Numbered from the stretch's first letter, positions 1-10,000 are shown. The stretch: DNA of 64,000 nt from CAUZIB01 sp963663925 (GCA_965237405.1 OZ250139.1:1-64000), one strand, 5' to 3'. Numbers and translations: made by a program. The notes: generated by a model not told the origin, from the sequence alone.

Positions 1-231
1 CTGGAAGGGTGGCTCAACCGTCTCGTACCGGAGGACGATCCGCACTTCACGCATACGCTCGAGGGTCCCGACGACATGCCGTCCCATATCAAGGCGGCTC
101 TCACGTCGACGACCCTTTCGATTCCTCTTCAGAATGGGCGTCTCGCGCTCGGCACGTGGCAAGGGGTCTATCTGTGGGAGCACCGCCGGCGGGGGTCGAT
201 TCGCCGGTGCGTCGTGCACATTGGTCAGTAG
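1..231 (+). CDS. YjbQ/UPF0047 family protein, 3' end only
   Basis: Reading frame 1 is open from the first base to TAG at 229-231 and gives the last 76 residues of a YjbQ (UPF0047) protein. The family signature is clear: HTLEGPDDMPSHIKAAL followed by GRLALGTWQGVYLWEHR. Family members are about 135-140 residues and have been described as having secondary thiamine-phosphate synthase activity, though their physiological role is uncertain. The start lies outside the window, so the 5' part is missing only because of the window edge. The visible part shows no damage, unlike its neighbours to the right. Confidence 0.88.
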   Translation: MEGWLNRLVPEDDPHFTHTLEGPDDMPSHIKAALTSTTLSIPLQNGRLALGTWQGVYLWEHRRRGSIRRCVVHIGQ

Positions 232-283
232 TGATAACCGAACAGATGGCGCCCACGACACTGGTTGGCGGGGAGTCCTGACC

Positions 284-541
284 CTATGGCTCGACCGTGA
301 TCTCGCCGATCGCCCAGGGGTGATCCGTGCAGTGATAGAGGAACGTGCCTGGTTGATCGAGGGTCACGTACTTCCACCTGCCCGACTGCAGAGCACTGGT
401 CGTCCAGCTGCCGTTTTGAGCCGCGACGATCGTGTGAGTCATCTCGCCATTGTGACGATAGACGGTATTAGAGCCCCCTGAACGCCATCCCCGAAGTCCG
501 CTCGACCCCGCCCCCCTTGCAAGGCTGCTGCGGGTCTCCAC
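284..541 (-). pseudogene. Cupredoxin (plastocyanin-like) domain fragment
   Basis: The C-terminal two thirds of this 85-codon frame look like a type-1 copper domain: TVYRHNGEMTHTIVA carries a possible first His ligand, and YHCTDHPWAIG fits the C-x2-H loop in which the last ligand is usually Met or Leu nearby. The first 25 residues are low-complexity Arg/Ser/Gly and do not resemble the N-terminal strands of the fold, and no signal peptide is present. I read this as the 3' remnant of a longer exported copper protein whose 5' half was lost or shifted out of frame. A short intact protein starting at 541 is possible but less likely. Bases 542-820, upstream on the same strand, contain no recognisable gene. 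Confidence 0.5.
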
Positions 542-820
542 GGAGCACCATCGTGTCCAGAATGCCCGTGTTCGGGGGGCTGCGGTCCAAGCGTGATTCC
601 AGGTAGCTCTCCGTAGCTCCCGACACCGTAGACGTGATGATTGATGCGATGTTGAGTGGCCGCGGTGTCGACCTTGAGGCCATGCACCGGCGCATGACGG
701 GTGCAGCGTCTAGGTCGCGAAGCTGGTCGGAAAGCCGCTGACCGGCGAGCACGATTTTCTGATCGACAACAACGGTCCACTGAAAGGAAGGTTTCTCGAT
801 CCGCTAGTTGCCCAGTGTTA

Positions 821-2422
821 TCAATAACCGAGTGCCATACCGTCTTTTCGCGGGTCCGATCCGCCCAGCAATAATCCGGTTTTGGACTCGAAGCAAATTC
901 CCTGAAACCCACCGAAGCCAGGGACTTTATCGATGATCGGGTGACCACGTTGTGCGAGCCCTTCGCGGGCCATTTCGGGAAAGCCTTGCTCGAGAGCCAC
1001 GCCCTATTCCGTCCAGCGGAGCCGTGGGGCACTTCCCGCCGCCTGCACGTCCATCCCGAAGACGGCCATGTTTGCCAGCACTTGAGCATGGCCCTGGGGT
1101 TGCATGTCTCCGCCCGTGACTCCATAAACCAGCCACGGGCGGCCATTCTTCATAACGAGCGCTGGTATCAGCGTGTGAAGTGGCCGTTTGCCGGGGGCAA
1201 GGCAATTCGGGTGAGTCGCGTCGGACGAGAAGAGGCTGCCACGGTTCTGCAGGACGATTCCAGTGTTTCCCGCGACCACCCCGCTTCCAAACGCACCGAA
1301 CAGCGACTGGACAAGTGAGACGGCGTTACCGTCACTGTCGACAACCGCCAAATATACCGTGTCGCCACGGTTAGGGGCCGACGCGGCTGGTACCTGTGAG
1401 CGCCAATCGATCGCGGCATACTTTGTGGCGTGTTGTGGGTCGATTTCGCCGCGTCGGGTCAACGCGTAGTCTGTCGAGATAAGCTCGTCGACCACTCCGG
1501 GACGCATAGCTGAAGGGTCGGCGATGTACGCGTCCCGGTCGATCATCGCAACGCGGATTGATTCGGCCAGCAGGTGGCAGTATTCGGGGCCGTTATGCGG
1601 ACCGCACGCGTCCACGTCCGGCTCAATTAGGTTGAGGATCTCGAGCGCAGTGATTCCTTGCGTGTTTGGCGGAAGCTCCAGCACGTCGTATCCGCGAAAC
1701 ATGGTCCTCCGCGGCGTGACCCAGTCCGCGGCGTGTGCTGCGAGGTCACTAGCTTCGAGCCATTCTCCCAGGGGAGCAAGGGCGGACACAATGCTCCAGG
1801 CCATTGGTCCGTCATAGAAGGTTTCGGCACCTTCCTTGACGAGTTGCTCAAGGGTTCGAGCCAGTAGGGGATTAGCGAAGACCTCGCCTGCGCGCGGGGC
1901 ACGACCGTTCGGCAGGTACGTAGCTATTGCTGCCGGGTTTCGAGACAACAGCACCTGGCACTCTTGCCACTGTCTGGCAACGATCGGGGTTACCTTAAAA
2001 CCGGATTGTGCGTGCTCGATCGCTGGTGCAAGCGCACGGGAAAAGGGGATAGTGCCGTGCAAATTCAGGAGGCGATTCCAGCCGTCGACTGCGCCCGGGA
2101 CCGTCACGCTGAAGATACCGACGTCCGGCAATTTCTTTTTCAGCGGATCCAAGCACGCCGTGGCCGGCGCGCGACCGCTTGCGTTGATCGCGTGAACGGA
2201 CTTGTCTCGTTCCATCCACACGGTGGCAAAGAGATCGCCGCCGATCCCAGTCATGGTCGGTTCTACGACCGCGAGCGTTGCTGCTGCAGTTACGGCGGCA
2301 TCAACGGCATTACCACCATCTTTGAGGACTTTCAGACCGGCCTGGCACGCCAATGGTTGGCTGGTCACCACTAGACCTCGACTGGCAGTCACCGGTCTCT
2401 GAGCGGATGGCCACACGCTCAT
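821..2422 (-). pseudogene. ggt: Gamma-glutamyltransferase with an in-frame TAG codon
   Basis: GGT enzymes hydrolyse or transfer the gamma-glutamyl group of glutathione and related peptides after autocleavage at a Thr. Residues 1-472 are clearly GGT: GGNAVDAAVTAAA near the N terminus, the cleavage/nucleophile site NRGDTVYLAVVD, and the glycine loop PLHTLIPALVM..YGVTGGDMQPQGH. The frame meets TAG at 1004-1006 directly after PRLRWTE. Read through, it continues in the same frame with GVALEQGFPEMAREG and GGFQGICFESKTG to a natural TGA at 821-823, giving about 533 residues, the usual length. So a single nonsense change removes the last 60 residues. The start overlaps the upstream HD gene's stop (TAATG). 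There is no signal peptide, so the ancestor was probably cytoplasmic. Confidence 0.85.
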
Positions 2423-2892
2423 TACGTGGCGTCCCGACTGAGCTTGGACTGTTGCGCCACTGACCTGAAGGCCACGTACCGGCGTTCTTGTCCGTCAAGA
2501 ATCGGCTGATTCCAGCTCTCACGCAGAGTTGCAAGCACCGCATCGTGATACCAGAGCATGTCTGGGAGACGCGCCGTGAAGGGTTCGAGGTAGGCGTTAC
2601 CTTTCGCCTCGATCCAACGGGTCATTTTCGACAAGTTGTGGATCTTGTCGGGCGCGGCGACCGCCCAGGTTCCGACGCGTGGGCTTGCGCATAATTGGGA
2701 GATGTATTCGAGCTTTCGCTCCTTCCACACCCGAGGCTTCGCTGGCTCCGTGACGTCGCGAACCATTTCCAGCACGATGTCGCCAAACCGTCCCCTGATC
2801 ACTAGAGGATCGATTTCCGTGTCTTCGAGCGTATCGTGCAGGAGCGCAGCGATAATCGCATCTTCATTAAACCCAAAATCAGTCACGATCAT
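2422..2892 (-). pseudogene. HD-domain (p)ppGpp-hydrolase-like protein, N-terminally truncated
   Basis: The 156 residues match the core of small HD hydrolases related to the RelA/SpoT N-terminal domain. Seen are GFNEDAIIAALLHDTLEDT with the HD metal pair, FGDIVLEMVRDVTEP, and VAAPDKIHNLSKM with the later metal Asp. Homologues normally begin about 45 residues earlier with a helix carrying the first metal His and a PYI-x-HP motif. Here the in-frame sequence upstream reads A-S-H-A-L-S-V-A before the proposed ATG, then hits TAA. The N-terminal helix is therefore missing and no ribosome-binding site precedes the ATG. A truncated, probably inactive gene is the best reading. It is coupled to ggt by a one-base stop/start overlap. 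Confidence 0.65.
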
Positions 2893-3095
2893 TGCGACCG
2901 ATAGAGCGTGTGACGCTTAGAAGCCCCGGCCAGCCTTGCGCTTCGAGCATGGTCACGATGGTATACTCGATACGCGGTGAATACATTAGCAGTGGGAGGG
3001 TGGTGACTCGCGTTGAGATCGTTTTGAGCTTAATGAAACCGTGATGGCTGTGCAACGCGATGCCTGGAGCGCCTGCCTTCGGAGACCGCCAATTC

Positions 3096-3123
3096 TTGAC
3101 CGACCAAATTAGTCAGATATAGA
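3096..3123 (+). promoter_or_regulatory. Putative sigma70-type promoter of the feo genes
   Basis: TTGACC at 3096-3101 and TATAGA at 3118-3123 are separated by 16 bases. They lie in an AT-richer stretch about 120 bases before the feoAB start. The predicted start of transcription, near 3130, falls just before the Fur-like palindrome. This is a pattern match only. The rest of the gap from 2893 to 3246 shows no coding signal. Confidence 0.45.
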
Positions 3124-3136
3124 CTGAAAGCTTAAT

Positions 3137-3155
3137 AATGAGATTGAGTCTCATT
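3137..3155. promoter_or_regulatory. Fur-box-like operator upstream of feoAB
   Basis: AATGAGATTGAGTCTCATT is a 19-bp palindrome with perfect 7-base arms (AATGAGA/TCTCATT) around five bases. Its length, AT-rich arms and TGAGA/TCTCA core resemble Fur sites. It sits just downstream of the proposed -10 element, so a bound repressor would block transcription of the ferrous-iron transporter. Assignment to Fur rather than another iron regulator is inference from the downstream gene. Confidence 0.6.
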
Positions 3156-3246
3156 TTTATCGGTGCGCTATTATCACTCCCCACTGTGTGCGGGACACTA
3201 GGCAGCGGGTCTTTCACCTCGGGTTCATAGAGGAGTCGTCAACCGC

Positions 3247-5760
3247 TTGCACCAGGGCCTCCGAACGCTAGATCAGCTGCCCATTGGGCAGAGCGCGGTC
3301 GTGGCCCATGTCGGGGGTACCCGACAGGTGTCCCGTCGCCTGATGGAGATGGGCCTGCTGCCGGGAACCGAGATCGAGACGATTCGCCGTGCTCCGCTCG
3401 GCGACCCACTTGAGATCCGGCTTCGCGGTTATCTGCTGTCGTTGCGTCTTGCCGACGCCGCAGGTGTTGCGTTGGTACCCGATGTGGCTGTGGATACCGA
3501 AAGGGTGTCGGCTGATGGGACGACGATTTCCTACAGGTTCCCCCCGTATTCCTCTCAGGCTGTCGACCGATCACACGTGGCCAGGGTTCTCGTGGCCGGG
3601 AACGCCAACTCGGGGAAGACCACCGTCTTTAATGCACTGACCGGTGCTCGGGCCCAGGTTGGGAACTACCCCGGCGTGACCGTGACTCGAACATCACGTC
3701 AGATCACGTTGCCCGATGGCACACTGACCGAGATTATCGACCTTCCTGGCACGTACAGCCTCAGTGCACACTCCCCGGACGAGCAAGTTGCGGTTGATGC
3801 CGTTCACGGTCGGCATGACGGCCGGCCGGATGCCGTTGTCGTGGTCGTCGATGCCGGGGCCATCGAACGCGGTTTGTATCTTGCGCTTCAGGTCATCGAG
3901 ATCGGCGTGCCCGTGATCGTTGCACTCAACATGTTAGATGAAGCGAACGCAGCGGGCAGATTGTTTGATATGACCCGCCTGGGCGACTGGCTTGGTGCTA
4001 GCGTCGTTCCAATGATTGCCTCGAAGGGCACCGGCCTCGACGTGCTTCGTGACGCTCTTGCCGAGACGCTCCGTCTTTCGCCGCGAAATGATGTCGTGTG
4101 GCGTGGATTCTCCGACCGAGTCGAGGACGAGGTTTCAACGGTAGAAAGGGCACTGGAAGACAGTTCCTTTGCGGGCACGCCTTCAGCGAGGCGTTCCTGG
4201 GCGGTATGGTCGCTTCTCTCGATCGACCAGAGTAATGCTGACAGATCTGGGTTGCCACGCTCGGCCGAAGACGCGGTCGCCATGGCAAGGGCTCGGGCGG
4301 GCAAGGAGGGCTGGCCTCTTGACCAGGAGATCATCGCGGCTCGCTATCGGTGGATCGAGAAGGTCGTCGGCGATGTTCGGACGGTCGTCCATGAGGACAC
4401 CCGTGCGTGGACCGCACGATTGGACGTGGTCTTGACACATCGAGTTTGGGGGATGGCCGTCTTTGCCGTCGTCATGGCGTTTCTCTTCGAGGCGCTGTTC
4501 TCTTGGTCGGAGCCGTTGATCGGGGTTATCGAAAGCGTCACGATGGGTGTCCAGAGCGGTGTGTCCGCGGTGCTGCCGCCCGGACCTCTCGGCGGCCTCA
4601 TGGTGGATGGTGTGATCGCTGGCGTTGGCAATGTCGTTGTCTTCGTTCCCCAGATAGCCATGCTGTTCTTGTTCATCGCCGTGCTCGAGGACGTGGGCTA
4701 TCTTGCGCGTGTTGCCTTTATTATCGACCGGCTAATGGGGCGAGTCGGGCTTCACGGTAAGGCATTTGTACCGATGCTCTCTGGCTTTGCGTGTGCGATA
4801 CCCGCCGTCATGGCCACTCGAACGATCGAGAGTCGGCGTGACCGCCTCATCACGATGTTGACGCTACCGATGATGTCGTGCAGCGCACGGCTTCCCGTCT
4901 ACGCACTGGTTATTGCCGTTATTTTTACCTCCGACCAGCGCGTGTTTGGCATCGTGAGCGCCGGTGCGGTTGTCCTCTTCGCGATGTATACGCTATCGGT
5001 TGCCGCGACATTGGGTGCGGCTTCGGTTCTTCGGAGAACGGTGCTGCGCGGGCCGCGACTACCGCTGCTGCTGGAGTTGCCACCCTACCGTGTTCCGGTC
5101 TGGCGGAACGTTGTTCTGACGACCTGGCAGCGGGTGCGCAAGTTCTTGGTTGACGCCGGAACCATCATCTTGGCGATGACGATTATTCTGTGGGTGCTAC
5201 TGTCGTTCCCGCGAAGCCCAGAGATCAAAGCTCGTTACGCTGACGCTCGCGCCGACGTGGTGGCGTCCATCGTGGGTGCAAAGGCGCAGGCCGTTGAGCT
5301 CTCGGTCCTGAACGGTCGGGAGGCGGCCGAGCAGATTCGTTACAGTGTCGCCGGTCGAGTGGGCCGCGTCATCGAACCAGCCATCGAGCCTCTAGGGTTT
5401 GACTGGCGTATCGGAGTCGGCATTCTTGGTGCGTTCGCCGCGCGCGAGGTTTTTGTCTCGACAATGGGCATCGTGTTCGGTATCGAGGCAGCCGACGAAG
5501 AGAGTTCCACGCTCCGCGTGTCGCTGCGAAACGCTCGACGGGCGGACGGCTCGCCCCTAATGACACCGCTTACCGGCGTGTCGCTCATGGTCTTCTTCGT
5601 GCTGGCATGTCAGTGTATGAGCACGATCGTTGTCGTTCGAAGAGAATCAGGAACCTGGACTTGGCCAGTCTTTATGTTCGGGTACATGTCGGTGCTCGCG
5701 TACTCGGCGTCGTGGGTGGTTTATCAGACTGGACTGGCGTTCGGGTGGGGCGTTTCGTGA
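3247..5760 (+). CDS. feoB: FeoA-FeoB fusion, ferrous iron transporter
   Basis: This is an inner-membrane Fe(II) transporter. Residues 1-80 form a FeoA-like SH3 domain (SRRLMEMGLLPGTEIE). A FeoB G domain follows, with G1 GNANSGKTTVFNALTG near residue 118, G3 DLPGTYSLSAHSPDE near 165 and G4 NMLDE near 228. The C-terminal part has the Gate domains with conserved Cys in GFACAIPAVMATRTI and LPMMSCSARLPVYA. At 837 residues it is longer than stand-alone FeoB (about 700-770) because of the fused FeoA. The start is TTG at 3247, preceded by AGGAG at 3231-3235. A Fur-like site upstream implies repression when iron is sufficient. Confidence 0.95.
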   Translation: MHQGLRTLDQLPIGQSAVVAHVGGTRQVSRRLMEMGLLPGTEIETIRRAPLGDPLEIRLRGYLLSLRLADAAGVALVPDVAVDTERVSADGTTISYRFPPYSSQAVDRSHVARVLVAGNANSGKTTVFNALTGARAQVGNYPGVTVTRTSRQITLPDGTLTEIIDLPGTYSLSAHSPDEQVAVDAVHGRHDGRPDAVVVVVDAGAIERGLYLALQVIEIGVPVIVALNMLDEANAAGRLFDMTRLGDWLGASVVPMIASKGTGLDVLRDALAETLRLSPRNDVVWRGFSDRVEDEVSTVERALEDSSFAGTPSARRSWAVWSLLSIDQSNADRSGLPRSAEDAVAMARARAGKEGWPLDQEIIAARYRWIEKVVGDVRTVVHEDTRAWTARLDVVLTHRVWGMAVFAVVMAFLFEALFSWSEPLIGVIESVTMGVQSGVSAVLPPGPLGGLMVDGVIAGVGNVVVFVPQIAMLFLFIAVLEDVGYLARVAFIIDRLMGRVGLHGKAFVPMLSGFACAIPAVMATRTIESRRDRLITMLTLPMMSCSARLPVYALVIAVIFTSDQRVFGIVSAGAVVLFAMYTLSVAATLGAASVLRRTVLRGPRLPLLLELPPYRVPVWRNVVLTTWQRVRKFLVDAGTIILAMTIILWVLLSFPRSPEIKARYADARADVVASIVGAKAQAVELSVLNGREAAEQIRYSVAGRVGRVIEPAIEPLGFDWRIGVGILGAFAAREVFVSTMGIVFGIEAADEESSTLRVSLRNARRADGSPLMTPLTGVSLMVFFVLACQCMSTIVVVRRESGTWTWPVFMFGYMSVLAYSASWVVYQTGLAFGWGVS

Positions 5761-5936
5761 CCTGGCAGGAATCGATTGTCGCTATCATCGTGGCAGTGGC
5801 GGTTATGTCGCTCTATCGACACATCCGAGGCATGCTCACCGTGGCTAAGACGACATCGAAGACTTCCTGTCACGGCTGTGAAAGCTGCGACGACGAACCT
5901 GAATCGCCTGCGACATCACCAACACTGAAAGGCTAG
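5757..5936 (+). CDS. FeoB-associated Cys-rich membrane microprotein
   Basis: A 59-residue protein starts with GTG at 5757, which overlaps the feoB stop (GTGA), so translation is probably coupled. It has one N-terminal membrane helix (SIVAIIVAVAVMSLYRHI) and a cytoplasmic tail with CHGCESCDD. This architecture is that of the FeoB-associated Cys-rich family found after feoB in many bacteria. Its precise role is not established; a part in iron handling or in the FeoB complex is inferred from position and the Cys cluster. A longer reading frame upstream overlaps feoB and is not needed. Confidence 0.8.
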   Translation: MTWQESIVAIIVAVAVMSLYRHIRGMLTVAKTTSKTSCHGCESCDDEPESPATSPTLKG

Positions 5937-5983
5937 TTTCGGTCGACGCGGCGTCGATACCCCCCCCTCTCCTGAAATCCTCA

Positions 5984-6008
5984 TGAGATCGCGGCTGACG
6001 CGATTTCA
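5984..6008 (+). terminator. Candidate terminator after the feo genes
   Basis: TGAGATCGCG and CGCGATTTCA form a 10-bp stem with one G-U pair around the loop GCTGA, followed by the pyrimidine-rich CTTCTGTTGCT. The T-tract is weak, so termination here is uncertain. A second small palindrome, TCGACGCGGCGTCGA, lies at 5943-5957. Confidence 0.35.
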
Positions 6009-6036
6009 CTTCTGTTGCTAACTTGATTTTATTTAA

Positions 6037-6062
6037 ATATCAATATATGCATATAGAGATAT
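6037..6062. promoter_or_regulatory. 26-bp palindromic operator overlapping the start of the ArsR-type gene
   Basis: Outer arms ATATC (6037-6041) and GATAT (6058-6062) flank a perfect 12-bp palindrome TATATGCATATA (6044-6055). Only the two linker dinucleotides break the symmetry. The right arm includes the first bases of the downstream ATG. The position suggests autoregulation by the encoded HTH protein, which would also control metH in the same operon. Confidence 0.65.
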
Positions 6063-7011
6063 GCTTCAGGCAACGTCACTCTTCCGGGTACTTGGAGACG
6101 ATGTTCGGCTGCGCTTGCTTCGACTCGTTGCCGTGGAGCGTCTGAACGTGTCAGAACTCACCATGATTCTCGGTATCGCCCAGTCTGGAGTTTCCCGGCA
6201 TCTTGGCCTGCTTCGAGAAGCGGGGCTTGTCGAGGAGGCTCGAGAGGGGGGTTTTAGCTACTATCGCGGGGTATCGAACGACCCCGACGGCAAACTCTCA
6301 TCGGTGTGGACGTTGTTGAGGGAACGACTGGTCGACGAAGAGGTACTTGGGACCCGTGGCGCCATCTTTCGGGAGGATGACACCAGACTTCGCGAGGTCA
6401 AACGCGAGCGGCTCGAGCTTCGCGATAAGCACGGCGTAACATCGAGTCCAGCAAGTCGCCAGCTGGTGCCGGGGCGGAGCTGGGAGGCGTGGGCTAGGGC
6501 CCTCGGCTTGTTGCTTCCAAATTGGACGGTGGCTGACCTCGGGTGTGGAGATGGGCACCTGACCCTTGAGATGGCCTCATGGGCCCTCCGCGTGATTGCT
6601 GTTGACCGGTCTAGCGACGTGCTCAAACAGGCGCGCGAGTTAGCGCGCCGTCGTGGAGTGTCCAACGTGGTATGGAGGCGCGGTCTTATCGAGCAGGTGC
6701 CGATCGACGACGAGAAGGTCGACATGGCTGTTCTGTCACAAGCCCTCCACCACGCGAAGGATCCAGACAGGGCGCTGGCTGAAGCCACACGGATCGTGAA
6801 GCGATCGGGACGCGTGCTGATCCTTGACCTGAAAGAGCACGACCATCGCTGGGTGGCCGACCGGCTTGGCGATAGGTGGCTGGGTTTCCGGGAAGATCAA
6901 CTTGTCGACATGATGGAAGGAGCTGGGCTCAGCCATGTCCGCCTCGGGAACGGGTTGAACGACGAACCGTTTGCGGTGGTAGTTGCGGTGGGTCACCGAC
7001 CGGCCGCCTAA
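6061..7011 (+). CDS. ArsR-family HTH regulator fused to a SAM-dependent methyltransferase (SahR-like)
   Basis: Residues 1-75 are an ArsR-type winged helix (VLGDDVRLRLLRLVAVERL, SGVSRHLGLLREAGLV) without the metal-binding Cys motif ELCVCDL. Residues about 150-260 are a class I methyltransferase domain with motif I VADLGCGDGHLTLEM at 157. Such fusions beside methionine-cycle genes resemble SahR, an ArsR-family repressor that senses S-adenosylhomocysteine. That assignment is inference from architecture, the following metH gene (9 bases downstream) and the palindrome over its own start. No clear ribosome-binding site precedes the ATG, as the operator occupies that place. It could instead be a true methyltransferase with a regulatory domain. 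Confidence 0.82.
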   Translation: MLQATSLFRVLGDDVRLRLLRLVAVERLNVSELTMILGIAQSGVSRHLGLLREAGLVEEAREGGFSYYRGVSNDPDGKLSSVWTLLRERLVDEEVLGTRGAIFREDDTRLREVKRERLELRDKHGVTSSPASRQLVPGRSWEAWARALGLLLPNWTVADLGCGDGHLTLEMASWALRVIAVDRSSDVLKQARELARRRGVSNVVWRRGLIEQVPIDDEKVDMAVLSQALHHAKDPDRALAEATRIVKRSGRVLILDLKEHDHRWVADRLGDRWLGFREDQLVDMMEGAGLSHVRLGNGLNDEPFAVVVAVGHRPAA

Positions 7012-7020
7012 TAGACGAGT

Positions 7021-10000
7021 ATGACGAATAAAGCTCATGATCCGTGCTCTGCTCAGGCACAGCTTGAGGCGACGCTTAACCGTCGGATAGTAATCCTCGA
7101 CGGCGCGATGGGGACAATGATCCAAAAGTGCTCACTTGACGAATCGCAGTTTCGTGGCGAGCGCTTCGCCGACCACCCCACCGACCTGCAGGGAGACAAT
7201 GATCTGCTGGTGCTCACCCAACCGGCGGTAATCAAGGCGATTCACGAAGAGTTTCTTGAGGCTGGCGCAGACATCATCGAGACCAACACGTTCAATGCGA
7301 CCAGTGTCGCACAGAAAGATTATGGTCTTGAGTCTGTAATTTACGAGCTCAACATCCAGGCCGCTCGGCTTGCGAGGGAGGTCACCAACGAGTGGTCGGC
7401 TCGAACGCCCGCTCGACCTCGGTTCGTTGCCGGTGCGATCGGTCCGACTAATAAGCCTCTGTCGATCTCACCGGATGTGAACGATCCCACCGCTCGCGCG
7501 ACGACGTTCGACGCCATGCGCGATGCCTATGCAGAACAGGTTCGTGGCCTCTTTGACGGGGGATGCGACCTCTTGCTCGTGGAGACGATATTCGACACGC
7601 TCAATGCCAAGGCTGCGATCATGGCCGTCGAGGACGTCTTTGACGAGAAGCAGAGCCGGCTTCCGTTGATGATCTCGGTGACGATCACCGACCGCAGCGG
7701 GCGAACCCTGTCTGGGCAGACGATTGACGCATTTTGGGTTTCTATTGCGCACGCTAAGCCGTTCTCGGTTGGCATCAACTGTGCTCTCGGTGCCCGCGAC
7801 ATGCGGCCCTACATGGTCGAGTTATCTCGCATTGCACCGGTCTTTGTCAGCTGCTATCCGAACGCTGGCCTGCCAAACGCGTTCGGAGAGTACGACGAAA
7901 CTCCAGAGGAAACCAGCCTCCTGCTCCGAGAGTTCGCTGTTGGTGGCTTTGTCAACATCGTCGGCGGATGTTGCGGAACCCTACCGGCCCACATTAGGGC
8001 GATCGCTGAAGTGGTGAAGGACGTTGCTCCCCGAGTTCGGCCGACGAATGCCCTTCTCTACCCGGAGTTCAGCGGCCTTGAGACGTTGACCATTCGGCCC
8101 GATAGCAACTTCATCATGGTGGGCGAACGGACGAATGTTACCGGATCACGACGGTTCGCCCGATTGATCACGACCGGAAACTACACGGAGGCCGCAGAGG
8201 TTGCGGTCGAGCAGGTTCGGAGTGGCGCGAACATCGTTGATGTCAACATGGACGAGGCGATGCTCGACTCAGAACAGGCGATAACCAAGTTCCTTAACCT
8301 TATCGCCACTGAGCCCGATATTGCGCGGGTCCCGGTGATGGTCGACAGCTCGAAGTGGTCAGTGATCGAGGCCGGTTTGAAGTGCCTGCAGGGAAAAGGC
8401 ATTGTCAACTCGATTAGCCTCAAAGAAGGGGAGGCGGATTTCCTAGACAAGGCAAGGCGCATTCGACGATACGGTGCGGCGGTGGTCGTGATGGCGTTCG
8501 ACGAAGCCGGGCAGGCCGACACCGCCGATCGCAAGGTTGAGATTTGCTGCCGAGCCTATCGGCTGTTGACGGAGGAGGCGCGTTTCGAGCCCCGGGATAT
8601 CATTTTCGATCCAAACGTGCTCGCAATCGCGACCGGAATTGAGGAGCACAACACTTACGCCATCGACTTCATCGAGGCCACGCGGCGCATCAAGGAGCGT
8701 TGTCCGGGCGTCACGGTCAGTGGAGGCGTCAGCAACTTCTCTTTTTCGTTTCGCGGCAACGGCGTTGTTCGTGAAGCCATGCACTCGGCGTTCCTCTATC
8801 ACGCCGTTCGCGCGGGTATGGATATGGGCATCGTTAATGCGGGCCAGCTTGCTCTGTACGAAGACATCTCGCCTGACCTACTTACGCACGTTGAGGACAT
8901 TCTCTTCAACCGACGCTCGGATGCGACGGATCGAATGATCGAGTTTGCCGGGACCGTTAAAGGCAGCGGCCGAAAGCGCAAGCTCGACTTAGGGTGGCGT
9001 GACGCGGATGTCGAATCACGATTGGTGCACGCGCTCGTGCATGGGGTCGTCGACTTCATCGAGTCCGATGTCGAGGAAGCGCGACGGCAGAGTACACGGC
9101 CGCTTGAGGTCATCGAGGGACCTCTCATGAATGGGATGAAGGTCGTCGGCGACCTTTTTAGTGCGGGTAAGATGTTTTTACCACAAGTCGTCAAGAGCGC
9201 GCGGGCCATGAAGCGGGCCGTGGCGTATCTACAGCCGTTCATGGAAGCCGAACAAGGCAGTGGTGCGAAGGTCGCACCCAAAGTTGTGATGGCGACGGTC
9301 AAGGGCGATGTGCACGACATCGGTAAGAACATTGTGGCCGTCGTCCTCCGCTGCAACGGATATGACGTGATCGATCTGGGTGTCATGGTTCCGTGTGACA
9401 GAATTCTTGAAACCGCTGTTGTTGAGGATGCAGACATCATTGGGCTGAGTGGGCTCATCACACCGTCGCTCGAGATGATGACGTTCGTCGCGAGCGAGAT
9501 GAAGCGCCGAGGTTTCGAATTGCCCCTGCTAATCGGGGGAGCCACAACGAGTCGGCAGCATACGGCGGTGAAGATCGCTCCCGCCTACGATGGCGCAGTC
9601 GTTCACGTTCCTGATGCGGCCCGGGTCGTTGACGTGGTCTCGAGTCTACGGAGCTCGACGAAGGGTTCTGACTTCGTTGTTGAGAATCGTCGCGATCAGG
9701 CCGCGCTCCGCGATCAGTACGCGTCCAGGCAGGGTCGCTCGCTACGGCCCTACAATGAGGCCAGAGCCAGGGGTTTTAAGACCAATTGGGCTACCGTTGA
9801 TATACCAGTTCCTTCATTTACCGGACGCCGCGAAATCACCGTTTCGGTCGATGAGCTGATTCCGTTCATCGATTGGACGTACTTCTTCGCCGCCTGGGAG
9901 CTCAAGGGACGGTACCCGGGAATACTCGATCACCCCGAGAAGGGCAAGGCCGCTCGCGAGCTGTTCAGCGACGCGACTGATCTGCTCGCGCGTGTGGCAC

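Noticed and set aside
439..1146. Minus-strand ORF of 235 codons over the end of ggt
   Set aside because: It is out of frame with the GGT C terminus read across the TAG and has Arg/Gly/Pro-rich, domain-free content.
6990..7020. Cobalamin riboswitch for metH
   Set aside because: Only 9 bases separate the regulator stop from the metH start, and the region before the regulator is filled by the palindrome and short hairpins.
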